Assembly: GCA_002699585.1 (NCBI GenBank)
Contig: PABP01000013.1
Coordinates: forward strand, 1 to 64,000
Direction of reading: 5' to 3'
Length of the DNA stretch: 64,000 bases
Origin: Anaerolineaceae bacterium
Lineage (GTDB): Bacteria; Chloroflexota; Anaerolineae; Aggregatilineales; Phototrophicaceae
Positions 53,861 to 63,187 of the stretch are shown one piece after another; the first letter of the stretch is position 1, and every line of letters starts with the position of its first letter. Position numbers and translations under genes: made by a program. The notes beneath the pieces are model-generated. The model saw only the letters and a program-made list of their open reading frames with translations. It was not told where the DNA came from and ran no database searches.

Positions 53861-56155
53861 ATGTGGCAATCCATTCGATCTACTCTAGGCCATTGGGTAC
53901 GCCTGCTTGGTTGGTGCAGCCTGTTGCTGCTCATGATTAGCGGACCCTATCACGCGCAGGAAACGGCTGTTTCGCCGGATCAAGATGTGGACCGTCTAAA
54001 ACGTGCGACGGTGTTCATCACCCAGGTGGAAAGCGAAAATCTGACGACAACCTGCGTCGGGACAGGAACGCTGGTCAGCTACGATGGGCTGATTTTGACG
54101 AATGCGCATCATACCGTTCTGAGTGAATCCTGCCCTGGCGACATCCTGTTTATCGCGCTGACGTTAAATGTTGGTGAACCGCCTGTGCCCAAGTACCGGG
54201 CTGAGGTCGTTCAGTCAGACATTGGGTTGGACCTGGCGCTGCTGCGCATTACACAAGACTTTGACGGTCGTTTATTGGAGCGCGACAGCCTGCCGATTTT
54301 GCCTTTTGTGCCCCTGGCAAGTGAACTCACTGTGGGAATCGACGATACGATCACAATGATCGGCTACCCGGATATTGGCAACAGCGAGTTAAGTTCGTTA
54401 CGAGGGACATTGACTTCTTTTGTGGCTGAGCGCAGCGGCGGTGAGCAATCCTGGCTAAAGGTGCGTACAGTCGACGCAGAGTCCATACCTGGCACAATGA
54501 GTGGCGGTGGGGTCTTCTCCCGTGCAGGTGAACTGGTTGGCGTCCTCACGTCTGCACCCGTTCCTTCGGGGACATCTTCCAGCGACTGTGTCGTCATCGA
54601 AGATTCCAATATTGATGGGTTTATCAATAACAATGATCGCTGTGTGCCCCTGGGTGGCTTCATCAGCGTGGCACGGTCGATTGAATCCGCACAGCCGCTG
54701 GTTCAGGCTGGTTCGCTGAGCTTACAGCTTAACACGCTTACTACCCCTACATTCAGCGTGCAGACGCAGGGCGAGCCGTCTATCAGTACGCCCTTCTTCG
54801 CCCCAGCGGTTGTAAACAACCAGCCAACGACGGTGCTTCGGTCTGCTCCAGCAGGCACGGATAGTCTGTTCCTGTTTTTCGACTATCGTAATATGACACC
54901 AGAGACGGTTTACGAAGTGCGTGTAACCGTCGACGGGCTACCCAATGAAGCCCTGAGCCTGCCGCCTGTGCGTTGGAGCGGTGGAACAAGCGGCCTTTGG
55001 TATATCGGGACAGCGGGACAAACGCGCCCGAATGGCCGTTATGGGTATCGCGTATTTGTTGACGGTGAATTAGCCGCAGAAGCCCCAGGTATTGAAGTTG
55101 GCGGGCCAGCATTGGAAGCGCCCCAATTCAGCAATGTGACCTTTGGGCTGCTAGACGAGAACGGCAACCTGGGCGGCTCAGGTTATGTACTGCCTACAGG
55201 GAATACAGCCACCGCGCGCTTTATCCATCGCAATATGACGGCGGGACAATCCTGGACGTCCATCTGGTCGTTCAATGGGCAGCGCATTACCTCATCACAG
55301 GTAACAGGCGCATGGCAAGATACGGGAGACATCAACGCCGCGATTACCAACTTACAACCTGCTGGCGGCTTACAACCAGGTAATTATCGGCTGGAGCTAT
55401 TTATCGATAATTCACTGTCTGCGCTGGGTGATTTTATTGTGGCCGGCTCACAGGTTGGGCCGCTGGCGCGTGTCTTTACCAATATTGAGTTCCGGCGCGC
55501 GGAAAGCCTGACTGCGGAACCCGTGAGAACACCGGGTACGAACTACCCTGATGGTGCGCACACGGTCTATGCTTATTTTGACTGGGAACAGATTGAGGCG
55601 GGTACTCTATGGACGCTGCAATGGTCCGTGGATAATCAAGTCTTCTATCGGCAGACGGTGCCCTGGAGTGCGCCACCTTCCGGTGAAGACTATACGATGC
55701 AGCTCACAGCTCCTGGTGGACTGCCTGATGGCACTTATAAACTGGAACTGCTCATCAATGATGTACTGCTGGCGGAAAGCGAAGTCAGCATCGGCATTGG
55801 CCAGCTACCTATTGACCGCTTTAACCAGTCTGATGGTGTACGGCTGCGCGGCCAGATCGTGGATGTGGAAACCAACGAGGGCATCGAGGGCGTGGCTTTC
55901 TTGTTGATTAGCGAGCTGTTCTCGATTGAAGACTTCGTATGGGAAGAGAATCAACTGTATGCGCTGGCCATCACTGATCGTGAAGGTTACTTCGAAGTTG
56001 ATCGCCCATTGGAGTTTGACTCGCCTTATAGCGTGCTGGTTGAGGTGGATGGCTACTTACCGCTGGGCGTCGATGGCTTTGAAATATCGCGGGAGCGGCT
56101 AGCAGAAGAAGGCGGTAATCCATTCGAATTGCTCATTGAACTCACCCGCGACTAA
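53861..56155 (+). CDS. Secreted trypsin-like serine protease with beta-domain tail
   Basis: About 764 residues. ATG 53861 follows the previous stop by one base; an in-frame ATG at 53843 is also possible. The signal peptide ends near YHAQ. A trypsin/HtrA-like domain (about 40-270) has the triad His in TNAHHT, Asp in GLDLALLRI and Ser in GTMSGGGVF. Two or three repeated beta domains (NMTPETVY, NMTAGQSW, DWEQIEAGTLW; each ending in a D-GTYKLEL or NYRLEL strand) and a C-terminal carboxypeptidase-regulatory-like domain (LRGQIVDVETNEGI, DREGYFEV) follow. The tail probably binds substrate or surface. Confidence 0.85.
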   Translation: MWQSIRSTLGHWVRLLGWCSLLLLMISGPYHAQETAVSPDQDVDRLKRATVFITQVESENLTTTCVGTGTLVSYDGLILTNAHHTVLSESCPGDILFIALTLNVGEPPVPKYRAEVVQSDIGLDLALLRITQDFDGRLLERDSLPILPFVPLASELTVGIDDTITMIGYPDIGNSELSSLRGTLTSFVAERSGGEQSWLKVRTVDAESIPGTMSGGGVFSRAGELVGVLTSAPVPSGTSSSDCVVIEDSNIDGFINNNDRCVPLGGFISVARSIESAQPLVQAGSLSLQLNTLTTPTFSVQTQGEPSISTPFFAPAVVNNQPTTVLRSAPAGTDSLFLFFDYRNMTPETVYEVRVTVDGLPNEALSLPPVRWSGGTSGLWYIGTAGQTRPNGRYGYRVFVDGELAAEAPGIEVGGPALEAPQFSNVTFGLLDENGNLGGSGYVLPTGNTATARFIHRNMTAGQSWTSIWSFNGQRITSSQVTGAWQDTGDINAAITNLQPAGGLQPGNYRLELFIDNSLSALGDFIVAGSQVGPLARVFTNIEFRRAESLTAEPVRTPGTNYPDGAHTVYAYFDWEQIEAGTLWTLQWSVDNQVFYRQTVPWSAPPSGEDYTMQLTAPGGLPDGTYKLELLINDVLLAESEVSIGIGQLPIDRFNQSDGVRLRGQIVDVETNEGIEGVAFLLISELFSIEDFVWEENQLYALAITDREGYFEVDRPLEFDSPYSVLVEVDGYLPLGVDGFEISRERLAEEGGNPFELLIELTRD

Positions 56156-56163
56156 AGGATGAT

Positions 56164-56964
56164 ATGGTGGCTAAACGTAAAGAACGCCTGGATGTGATGC
56201 TGGTCGAGCGCGGATTGGTGGAGAGCCGATCTAAGGCGCAGGCGCTGATTATGGCCGGGGAAGTCATGGTGAATGGTCAGCGTGTCGATAAAGCCGGAAC
56301 ACGATTGGCAGATGACGTTAAGATCAATGTGAAGGAGCAGCCGCCGTTTGTCAGCCGTGGCGGAGAAAAACTCGCCTGGGCCTTGGAGACGTTCGCTATC
56401 GATGTGAGTGATCTCGTGGCAGCAGATGTTGGTGCAAGTACCGGGGGGTTCACGGATTGCTTGCTACAAAACGGTATATCCCGCGTGTATGCCATCGATG
56501 TAGGTTATGGGCAGTTGGCGCATAAGCTGCGTATTGATGAGCGTGTAGTCGTCATAGAGCGAACGAATGCCCGTTATGTGGATAGCCTGGACGAGCCAAT
56601 TGATCTATGTGTGATTGATGCATCGTTTATCTCCCTACGGTTGATCCTACCCCAGGTCGTGAAGTGGCTAAAGTCTACTGGTCAGGTGGTAGCACTGATT
56701 AAGCCGCAGTTCGAGGCGGGGAAGTCCCAGGTCGGTAAAGGTGGCGTTGTCAAAGATCAGGGTGTGCACGAAGCCATCCTTACGGATATTCTGACGTTTA
56801 GCCAGGAAACAGGCTTCCATGTCGCCGGACTGACGACCTCCCCTATTAAGGGCCTGAAGGAAGGCAATACGGAGTTCTTGGTGTGGTTACGTACAGAAGT
56901 CATAGAGAGTGAGAACGATATTGCCAAGATGGTTCAGGATGTACTGAGCGTGAACAATTCCTGA
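56164..56964 (+). CDS. tlyA: rRNA 2'-O-methyltransferase TlyA
   Basis: A 266-residue S4-plus-FtsJ-fold enzyme that in other bacteria methylates 16S/23S rRNA cytidines. The N-terminal S4 RNA-binding domain (KERLDVMLVERGLVESR, AGEVMVNGQ) precedes SAM motif I (VAADVGASTGGFTDCLLQ). DVGYGQL, LIKPQFEAG and TTSPIKGLKEGNTEFL follow. Older annotations call it hemolysin A. AAAGGA precedes the ATG by a few bases. Confidence 0.94.
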   Translation: MVAKRKERLDVMLVERGLVESRSKAQALIMAGEVMVNGQRVDKAGTRLADDVKINVKEQPPFVSRGGEKLAWALETFAIDVSDLVAADVGASTGGFTDCLLQNGISRVYAIDVGYGQLAHKLRIDERVVVIERTNARYVDSLDEPIDLCVIDASFISLRLILPQVVKWLKSTGQVVALIKPQFEAGKSQVGKGGVVKDQGVHEAILTDILTFSQETGFHVAGLTTSPIKGLKEGNTEFLVWLRTEVIESENDIAKMVQDVLSVNNS

Positions 56965-57062
56965 GAGACACTACAAGCCCCTACTTGATTTATCTATTCA
57001 GGCTTGCTTGCAACCGCTATAATTAGGTTATCAACCAATGACCTGCTTTCCCTGAGACAGAT

Positions 57063-58868
57063 ATGACACAATCTCACATTCGCAATTTTTCGATCATCGC
57101 ACACGTTGACCACGGTAAGAGTACGCTTGCTGATAGACTGCTCGAACAGACAGAGACAGTCGCTGATCGCGAGATGCAAGCGCAACTGCTAGATAGTATG
57201 GATTTAGAACGTGAACGCGGTGTGACCATCAAGGCATCCGCTGTGCGTATGAACTACAAAGCCAGAGATGGCCAAACCTATGTGATCAACCTCATTGATA
57301 CACCTGGCCATGTGGACTTCACGTATGAGGTCAGCCGGGCTTTGCAAGCGTGTGAAGGTGCCCTGCTGGTAGTCGATGCCAGTCAGGGAGTCGAAGCACA
57401 GACGCTGACGAATGTGTACCTGGCTTTGGAACAGGACTTAGAGATCATCCCGGTGGTGAACAAGATTGACTTGCCAGCCGCACAGCCGGATGAAATCGCG
57501 CAGGAGCTGGAAGACCTGATCGGGATCCCGGCTGAGAATATCCTGCGAATTTCCGCGAAGAGCGGTATTGGCGTCAGTGATGTACTGGAACAGGTTGTGA
57601 GAGATGTGCCACCCCCCAGTGGTGACGCTGATGGTCCAGCGCGTGCATTGGTATTTGACTCGCATTATGACCAATACAAGGGCGTGATTGCATACGTTCG
57701 TGTGATCGATGGCACGCTATCCAAACGGGATATGATGCGGTTGATGGCGACAGAAGCTAAGTTCGAGCCGGTTGAGATTGGCGTATTTAGTCCGATCATG
57801 TTCCCGGTTGAAAAGCTGGAAGCCGGTGAGGTGGGTTATGTCGCTACGGGCTTAAAAACGATCAAAGAATGCCGTGTGGGTGATACCATCACACTGGCCA
57901 CAAAAGGGGCAGAAAAACCGCTACCTGGCTATGAGCAGGCCAAGCCAATGGTATTCGCAGGTATCTACCCGACTGATAACGATGATTATCACGATCTAAG
58001 AGATGCTCTGGAAAAACTGCAACTTAATGATGCTTCGCTGGTTTATGAACCGGAGACATCGCAGGCGTTGAATTTTGGCTTTCGCGTCGGTTTCCTGGGG
58101 CTGTTCCATATGGAGATTGTTCAGGAGCGGCTGGAACGCGAGTATGACCTCGATATCCTGGCAACGGCCCCCAGCGTAAAGTATGAGGTCGTCAAAAAAG
58201 ATGGCAGCCGTATATTCATCGACAGCCCAGCACAGCTACCCGATGAAAATGCCATTGATGAAATCAGAGAACCCTGGATGAAGATCCAGATCTATACGCC
58301 GCAGACCTACATCGGTCCGATTATGGACCTGGTCATAAAGAAGCGCGGTGAAGTGGTCACAACCGAGTATCTGGATGCAACCCGCGTCATTATGCACTAT
58401 CGGATGCCGCTGGCTGAGCTGATTGTCGATTTTTACGATCGCCTGAAGAGCATCACCCAAGGCTATGCCAGCCTAGATTACCAGATAGATGAGTACCAGA
58501 CTGATGATCTGGTCAAGCTGGATGTGCTGGTGAATAACGAGCCGATTGATGCCCTGGCAATGATCGTACATCGGGACCATGCTTACCATAAGGGCCAGAA
58601 GCTGGTCACAAAGCTGAAAGAACTGATCCCGCGCCAGATGTTCGCGGTGCCAATTCAGGCGGCTGTGGGCAAGCGCGTGATTTCCCGTGCTAACGTCAAG
58701 GCTATGCGTAAAGACGTACTGGCAAAGTGCTACGGCGGCGATATTACGCGCAAGAAGAAACTGCTCGAAAAGCAGAAAAAAGGCAAGAAGCGCATGAAGA
58801 TGGTCGGCTCAGTAGAAGTGCCACAGGAAGCATTTATGGCCTTGCTCAGCCTGGATGATGACGACTAG
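57063..58868 (+). CDS. lepA: Translation elongation factor 4 (LepA)
   Basis: A 601-residue ribosomal GTPase with GTP motifs AHVDHGKST, the RGVTIKA switch, DTPGHVDF and NKIDLPAA. The LepA-specific [19 protein letters not shown] and the C-terminal domain with [23 protein letters not shown] are present. Its length and all motifs are normal. The TAG stop sits in a CTAG palindrome whose other strand is the TAG of the convergent gene. Confidence 0.97.
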   Translation: MTQSHIRNFSIIAHVDHGKSTLADRLLEQTETVADREMQAQLLDSMDLERERGVTIKASAVRMNYKARDGQTYVINLIDTPGHVDFTYEVSRALQACEGALLVVDASQGVEAQTLTNVYLALEQDLEIIPVVNKIDLPAAQPDEIAQELEDLIGIPAENILRISAKSGIGVSDVLEQVVRDVPPPSGDADGPARALVFDSHYDQYKGVIAYVRVIDGTLSKRDMMRLMATEAKFEPVEIGVFSPIMFPVEKLEAGEVGYVATGLKTIKECRVGDTITLATKGAEKPLPGYEQAKPMVFAGIYPTDNDDYHDLRDALEKLQLNDASLVYEPETSQALNFGFRVGFLGLFHMEIVQERLEREYDLDILATAPSVKYEVVKKDGSRIFIDSPAQLPDENAIDEIREPWMKIQIYTPQTYIGPIMDLVIKKRGEVVTTEYLDATRVIMHYRMPLAELIVDFYDRLKSITQGYASLDYQIDEYQTDDLVKLDVLVNNEPIDALAMIVHRDHAYHKGQKLVTKLKELIPRQMFAVPIQAAVGKRVISRANVKAMRKDVLAKCYGGDITRKKKLLEKQKKGKKRMKMVGSVEVPQEAFMALLSLDDDD

Positions 58869-59434
58869 AAATCAGATTGGACCAAATCGGCTAAGCGAGC
58901 GGGAATATAGCCAGAGGTCGCCAGCGCACGCGCTATAGCAGGGATATCCAGCAGCAGATGAACGGGCTTGTCACTTGAGGGTGACAGGCCCGTCGTGTAT
59001 ATGGCGATGATAGCGACCACATCTAACCCCACGCCACTGGCCTCTGCAAGCAAGGATTCATCGGCTAGGCTGGTAGCAGCATCGTCGATAATCAAGCAAG
59101 TGGGATGGCCCACGTCATATGCGCCGACAAGATCCAGAACCGGATTGCCTGTATCGCGGCCATGATAGACCAACGGCACACGCGAGGCAAAGCTCGTGGC
59201 CTGGGCAACATGCTGGGCATCCCCTTTGCGGCTTAGCAAACGGTCGATGGCCATGTTTGAGATGTGCTGCTGCCCCATCTGCCCTAGCTGCCAAAGCATA
59301 TCCGGGTACGAGGGCAACAAAGCTGTGTTCAACTTCCAGGAGCGTTCCGTATTTGCTTCCACAAAATGCCCGAACTGGAGCAATCCGGTTTGCAGCAAGC
59401 TGAGTGCGAGTTGATCTGTTGTCTGCGATGTCAT
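58865..59434 (-). CDS. Degenerate orotate phosphoribosyltransferase-like protein
   Basis: A 189-residue protein that resembles Pyr[21 protein letters not shown] matches the OPRT start, and [14 protein letters not shown] sits where the PRPP loop (VDDVVTTGTS) is expected. The loop lacks the T-x-G-x-S pattern. The region where OPRT has its K-x-x-K Lys residues ([10 protein letters not shown]) has no Lys. The enzyme is therefore probably not an active OPRT. Its ATG overlaps the stop of the PyrF-like gene (ATGA), so the two subunits are likely co-made, in the order of the fused PyrF-PyrE proteins of some bacteria. Role unknown. Confidence 0.72.
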   Translation of the reverse strand: MTSQTTDQLALSLLQTGLLQFGHFVEANTERSWKLNTALLPSYPDMLWQLGQMGQQHISNMAIDRLLSRKGDAQHVAQATSFASRVPLVYHGRDTGNPVLDLVGAYDVGHPTCLIIDDAATSLADESLLAEASGVGLDVVAIIAIYTTGLSPSSDKPVHLLLDIPAIARALATSGYIPARLADLVQSDF

Positions 59435-59988
59435 GAAGACTCTTTCATGGCGATGAGCGCCGCCCGAACCTGATCCGCGAAATCCTCGCCAAGACCAGCC
59501 AGCAGCATGCGGTCATCTGTCACACGAAGGGCTAAATCCGGCGCTAAGGAGAGTGTTTGCCCTGATATATCCACATCAGCCTGAAACGCCGCATATGGCG
59601 CGTTAGCGCGATAATGAGGTACATCTTCAGGGCGATAGAGCGTCACGCAGTCTACATCGAATGCAGTACGTTCTAGCATCGGTGCGTAAGCTGTCCCAAC
59701 GAAAGGGCCATGCAGAAGTTTCAGTGTTTCCTGGCCAATAATGCCGATGATCCTTTCCAGCGAACGCGCACCGGGAGCAGACATCGCCATAAACGATGCA
59801 AAGTCCAGCACATACGCACAAACCAGATCAGCAGTTGCGTCTACAATGGCGCGACAGTATGGCAGGAAGGGGTCATCGTAACGCTGGATGGGCAGCGGCA
59901 ATGCCGCCACCCTGGGATTCAAGAATAAGGCAATGTCCGTGTCGCGCTCGGCCTGTAGCGCACGTAGATGCGTGTAAAAATCTGCCAT
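59431..59988 (-). CDS. Degenerate, shortened OMP decarboxylase-like protein
   Basis: A 185-residue protein. The N-terminal 75 residues follow the type 2 PyrF pattern: PFLPYCRAIVDATADLVCAY matches the F-FNRAIIDATADLVCAYKP region. The substrate motif GLDPD is FLNPR here, and the Lys of AYKP is Val. The catalytic D-x-K-x-x-D-I motif is absent, and the protein is much shorter than a PyrF (about 270). The C-terminal half is not recognisable. It directly abuts cinA (TAAATG) and overlaps the PyrE-like gene. Probably a non-catalytic relative. Confidence 0.72.
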   Translation of the reverse strand: MADFYTHLRALQAERDTDIALFLNPRVAALPLPIQRYDDPFLPYCRAIVDATADLVCAYVLDFASFMAMSAPGARSLERIIGIIGQETLKLLHGPFVGTAYAPMLERTAFDVDCVTLYRPEDVPHYRANAPYAAFQADVDISGQTLSLAPDLALRVTDDRMLLAGLGEDFADQVRAALIAMKESS

Positions 59989-61239
59989 TTAGCCGGCTTC
60001 ACTTTCCTTGAACATGCGCCAAGCACGCGAGAGTGCCCAGCGGGTCGGCCAACTGCGCGCCAGATCGTAACGTGCGCCAAAGCCATAACCGCGTGATGAC
60101 ACTTCTCCGTTGACGAAAACTGCAACTGCAGTCGCATGCTCAACATCTGAACCTTCGCTAACATCTGGCAGGCTGAGCACAGCAATCGCCATATCCGTGT
60201 TATTCTGCTCCGCGAGATAAGCTGCAAAACGTTGGGCATTGTCGCGCAGCGTCTGCGTGTGGTCGTAGGACATAGACGCATCGATCACGGTGTGCTCAGG
60301 ATGCTCGTAATTATGAGACCAGACAATTTGCTGGGCTGTCTCCCCTGGCAGGCGACCAATGATGACGTTGTCGATGCCTGATTCCAGCAAAGCAACGGTG
60401 TGTCCGTTAGCAATCAGGTAACGGCTTATGACTGTTTCAATCGTGTCGCTATCTTCACCGAAAATGAATTCGCCTGCCCTCTCATAGACTCGTCCAGCCA
60501 TATCGCTGAGCATGTCGTCGGCGGTGGCTAAGTCATCGGCTTTGGCCGTGATACGTATGTCAATAACACCCTGATGCGCCGCCAAACCAATCGAGGGATT
60601 GCTGTGGTTGAGCAAGTCATCACCCAGGAGGTCATCGAGTGAGCTTTCACCGATACCTGCAGACTTGAGTGTACGCGCCTTGATGATGCCGAGCTTATAA
60701 CGATCACGCAGCAGCGGGATAACAGCCGTCTCCATCAGGAATTTCATTTCACGGGGGACGCCAGGCAGGCTAATGATAATTTTACCGTCTGCATTTTCCG
60801 CCATGAACGACGGTGCTGTACCAACCGGATTAGGAATTACAACGGCATTTTCCGGCAGATAAGCCTGCCGCTTGTTGTTTTCCGTGATGGTAGCGCGGAA
60901 GGTAGCGAAGCGCTCTTTAATTGCTTCAAAAAGCGATTCATGGTAGACCAGTTCAGTACCAATGGCGCGCGCAACGGCTTCGCGTGTCATATCATCAACG
61001 GTAGGGCCAAGTCCACCACAGGTAATCACGACATCGGCACGGCTAAGGGCGATGGTCAGTGCCTGGACGATGCGGTCGATATTGTCGCCAACACTGGTCA
61101 TAAAATAGAGATTGATACCAAGATCACGCAATTGTTGGGCGAGATAAACAGAATTGGTATCCGTGAGTGCACCCAGAAGCAGTTCCGTGCCAATTGCGAC
61201 TACTTCAGCATTTACATTATCCGCTATTGTGTGCGTCAT
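59989..61239 (-). CDS. cinA: CinA-like protein with degenerate C-terminal amidase domain
   Basis: A 416-residue protein. The N-terminal MoaB/MogA-like domain (about 8-175) is well conserved: AEVVAIGTELLLGALTDTNS, CGGLGPTVDDMTREAVA, GTAPSF, SLPGVPREMKFL. This domain hydrolyses dinucleotides such as ADP-ribose or NAD-derived compounds in homologues. The C-terminal PncC-type nicotinamide-nucleotide amidase domain keeps the fold order, but the catalytic ESCTGG is ESGIDN here and later motifs are also lost. GAGGATGA precedes the ATG. It leads the operon with the two degenerate pyrimidine-enzyme relatives. Confidence 0.88.
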   Translation of the reverse strand: MTHTIADNVNAEVVAIGTELLLGALTDTNSVYLAQQLRDLGINLYFMTSVGDNIDRIVQALTIALSRADVVITCGGLGPTVDDMTREAVARAIGTELVYHESLFEAIKERFATFRATITENNKRQAYLPENAVVIPNPVGTAPSFMAENADGKIIISLPGVPREMKFLMETAVIPLLRDRYKLGIIKARTLKSAGIGESSLDDLLGDDLLNHSNPSIGLAAHQGVIDIRITAKADDLATADDMLSDMAGRVYERAGEFIFGEDSDTIETVISRYLIANGHTVALLESGIDNVIIGRLPGETAQQIVWSHNYEHPEHTVIDASMSYDHTQTLRDNAQRFAAYLAEQNNTDMAIAVLSLPDVSEGSDVEHATAVAVFVNGEVSSRGYGFGARYDLARSWPTRWALSRAWRMFKESEAG

Positions 61240-61609
61240 CGGTCATCCTCAATTCGTCATAGTAAAAACCAGTAGATAAAATATCAACAAGCCGTATTGA
61301 GTGCAGTTACAGGCTACATCACAGGGCAACCTCATTTTACATTGGGTATGACGTTGTGTTTAGGTCGGGGCTAACCCAGAATAGGCAAAGATATAGGACC
61401 ATTTTGGATGGCGACAAGCGAACTACCAGAGTATCATGAATATATATGCAGAACGTCACGTTAGAATGTTTTGCATTTTTGTTTTTTACGTTTATAATCT
61501 CCCCATCAACAGTATCGTGCTGTGCGCAAAATATTTGTGCAAAGTACACATACTGTTACTCAAAAATATCATTCAAGTATGACGTCCATGCATGGATTGG
61601 AGGACACCT
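61240..61609. other. Intergenic region, divergent regulatory stretch
   Basis: About 370 bases between divergent cinA and the UgpC-like gene without a convincing coding frame. AT-rich from 61430 on. It holds the 19-base dyad described separately. No consensus promoter can be placed with confidence. Confidence 0.6.
61523..61541. promoter_or_regulatory. Operator-like dyad upstream of UgpC-type ATPase gene
   Basis: TGCGCAAA-ATA-TTTGTGCA, an inverted repeat with one mismatched position per 8-base arm. It lies 69 bases before the GTG start. It could bind a sugar-responsive LacI- or GntR-type regulator. The regulator is not in the window. Confidence 0.4.
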
Positions 61610-62755
61610 GTGGCTAGTGTAACGTTTGATCATGTCTACAAGCGTTTCGGAGATGTAACGGTTGTGACTGATCTCAATATTGAGATTCATGATAAAGAAT
61701 TTATTGTTTTCGTCGGGCCCTCTGGTTGTGGTAAATCAACCAGCCTGCGTATGCTTGCAGGTCTCGAAGAGATTACTGAAGGTCGCATTATGATTGGTGA
61801 TCGCGTTGTCAATAACGTGGCACCAAAAGATCGTGACATCGCCATGGTGTTCCAGAGCTACGCTCTGTATCCTCACATGACTGTGTACGACAATATGGCC
61901 TTTGGTCTCAAGCTGCGCAAGACCCCCAAGCAGGTCATTGACGAACGTGTACACGAAGCTGCCAAGAGCCTCGGCATTGAACACTTGCTGGATCGCCGCC
62001 CACGCCAACTGTCTGGTGGTCAGCGCCAGCGTGTTGCAGTCGGCCGTGCTATCGTTCGTGAACCAGCCGTGTTCTTGATGGACGAACCGCTTTCAAACCT
62101 GGATGCGAAGTTGCGCGTTGAAGCACGCTCCTTCATCAGCAAGCTGCACCAACGCCTGGAAACAACCTTCATCTACGTGACGCATGACCAAGTCGAAGCT
62201 ATGACTATGGGTACGCGCATCGTGGTTTTGAACGCAGGCCGCTTGCAGCAGATCGACTCTCCATTTAATCTGTACCACAATCCATACAACGTCTTCGTCG
62301 GTGGCTTTATCGGCAGCCCGTCGATGAACTTCTTCGACGCCAAATTGCTACCGGGCGAAGGCGACGCGATTATCGTCGATACAGGCGTCTTCCAGCTGAA
62401 CGTACCGCCGAGCCGTGCAGAACCGTATCGTGGTTATGTCGGCAAAGAGGTTATTCTTGGTGTGCGTCCAGAAGATATTCATGACATCAACTACCAGCCG
62501 CCCGGCATCACCCCGGCGAACATTGAAGCCAATGTCGAGGTCATCGAGCAGATGGGCCACGAGATGATTATGTACCTCGAAGAAGGTGGCAAGAACTTCA
62601 TCGCGCGTACTGATCCGCGTACAACCGCCGTTGTAGGTGGCCGTTTGGGCGTCGTCCTGAACCTGGACAACATGCACGTCTTCGACCGTGACACCGAACT
62701 GTCCCTGGCTTATGAGTACAAGAAAGAACAGGTCGGTAACGAAGTTCCTAGCTAA
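61610..62755 (+). CDS. ugpC: Sugar ABC transporter ATP-binding subunit (MalK/UgpC family)
   Basis: A 381-residue ATPase. GTG 61610 is chosen since GGAGG lies six bases upstream and the domain starts ASVTFDHVYKRFGD. Walker A GPSGCGKST, Q-loop MVFQSYALYPH, signature LSGGQRQRVAVGRA, Walker B VFLMDEPLSNLD and H-loop THDQVEAM are all intact. The C-terminal MOP/OB regulatory domain (LGVRPEDI) is typical. In many Gram-positive and Chloroflexota genomes one such orphan ATPase energises several sugar importers. No permease or binding protein gene adjoins it, which fits that shared role. Confidence 0.94.
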   Translation: MASVTFDHVYKRFGDVTVVTDLNIEIHDKEFIVFVGPSGCGKSTSLRMLAGLEEITEGRIMIGDRVVNNVAPKDRDIAMVFQSYALYPHMTVYDNMAFGLKLRKTPKQVIDERVHEAAKSLGIEHLLDRRPRQLSGGQRQRVAVGRAIVREPAVFLMDEPLSNLDAKLRVEARSFISKLHQRLETTFIYVTHDQVEAMTMGTRIVVLNAGRLQQIDSPFNLYHNPYNVFVGGFIGSPSMNFFDAKLLPGEGDAIIVDTGVFQLNVPPSRAEPYRGYVGKEVILGVRPEDIHDINYQPPGITPANIEANVEVIEQMGHEMIMYLEEGGKNFIARTDPRTTAVVGGRLGVVLNLDNMHVFDRDTELSLAYEYKKEQVGNEVPS

Positions 62756-62776
62756 ACTAGGGGTTTTCAAGAAAAC

Positions 62777-62806
62777 AAAGAGCCGTCCAAGTTGGACGGC
62801 TCTTTT
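62777..62806. terminator. Bidirectional intrinsic terminator
   Basis: AAAGAGCCGTCC (62777-62788) and GGACGGCTCTTT (62794-62805) form a 12-bp stem with loop AAGTT. T-rich tails occur on both strands. It can serve the UgpC-like gene and the convergent DUF35 gene. Confidence 0.88.
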
Positions 62807-62875
62807 TGCGTTAGCAGGTATCGGATGCACAATAACCTGTTTAGCAGCAATATACTTTGAGGTTTGCTTAGCTGG

Positions 62876-63175
62876 CTAGCTGAGTACCTTACGGAACTTA
62901 TAGCCATAAACGATCATGCCGTTCGGGCCTTCCGTAGCCAGACGGCGCGTCACCATCTCAACACGGTCCCCAATGGCGATATCGCCTTCAATATCGGTCA
63001 ATTGCGCGGTAACAAGCTGACCTTCATCTAGCTTGACCAGTGCAATAGCGTACGGTGCATAAGCTTCGAAGCCTGCGGGCGGATCCTGCACGACTGTAAA
63101 GCTATAGACTTGGCCATAGCCAGAAAAGGCTACAGCTTTCCCTTGCTCTACAACCTCGTTTAGTGACGTGACCAT
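62876..63175 (-). CDS. DUF35 OB-fold protein (stand-alone)
   Basis: A 99-residue protein equal to the OB-fold half of Zn-ribbon/OB-fold DUF35 proteins: GQVYSFTVVQDPPAGFE, APYAIALVKLDEG, VTAQLTD, GDRVEMVTR and GMIVYGYKF. Such proteins bind acyl-CoA and bridge thiolase with partner enzymes. The ribbon half, normally N-terminal in the same protein, is a separate upstream frame ended by one in-frame stop. GAGG seven bases before the ATG allows independent translation. Confidence 0.8.
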   Translation of the reverse strand: MVTSLNEVVEQGKAVAFSGYGQVYSFTVVQDPPAGFEAYAPYAIALVKLDEGQLVTAQLTDIEGDIAIGDRVEMVTRRLATEGPNGMIVYGYKFRKVLS

Positions 63176-63187
63176 ACAGTGCCTCGG

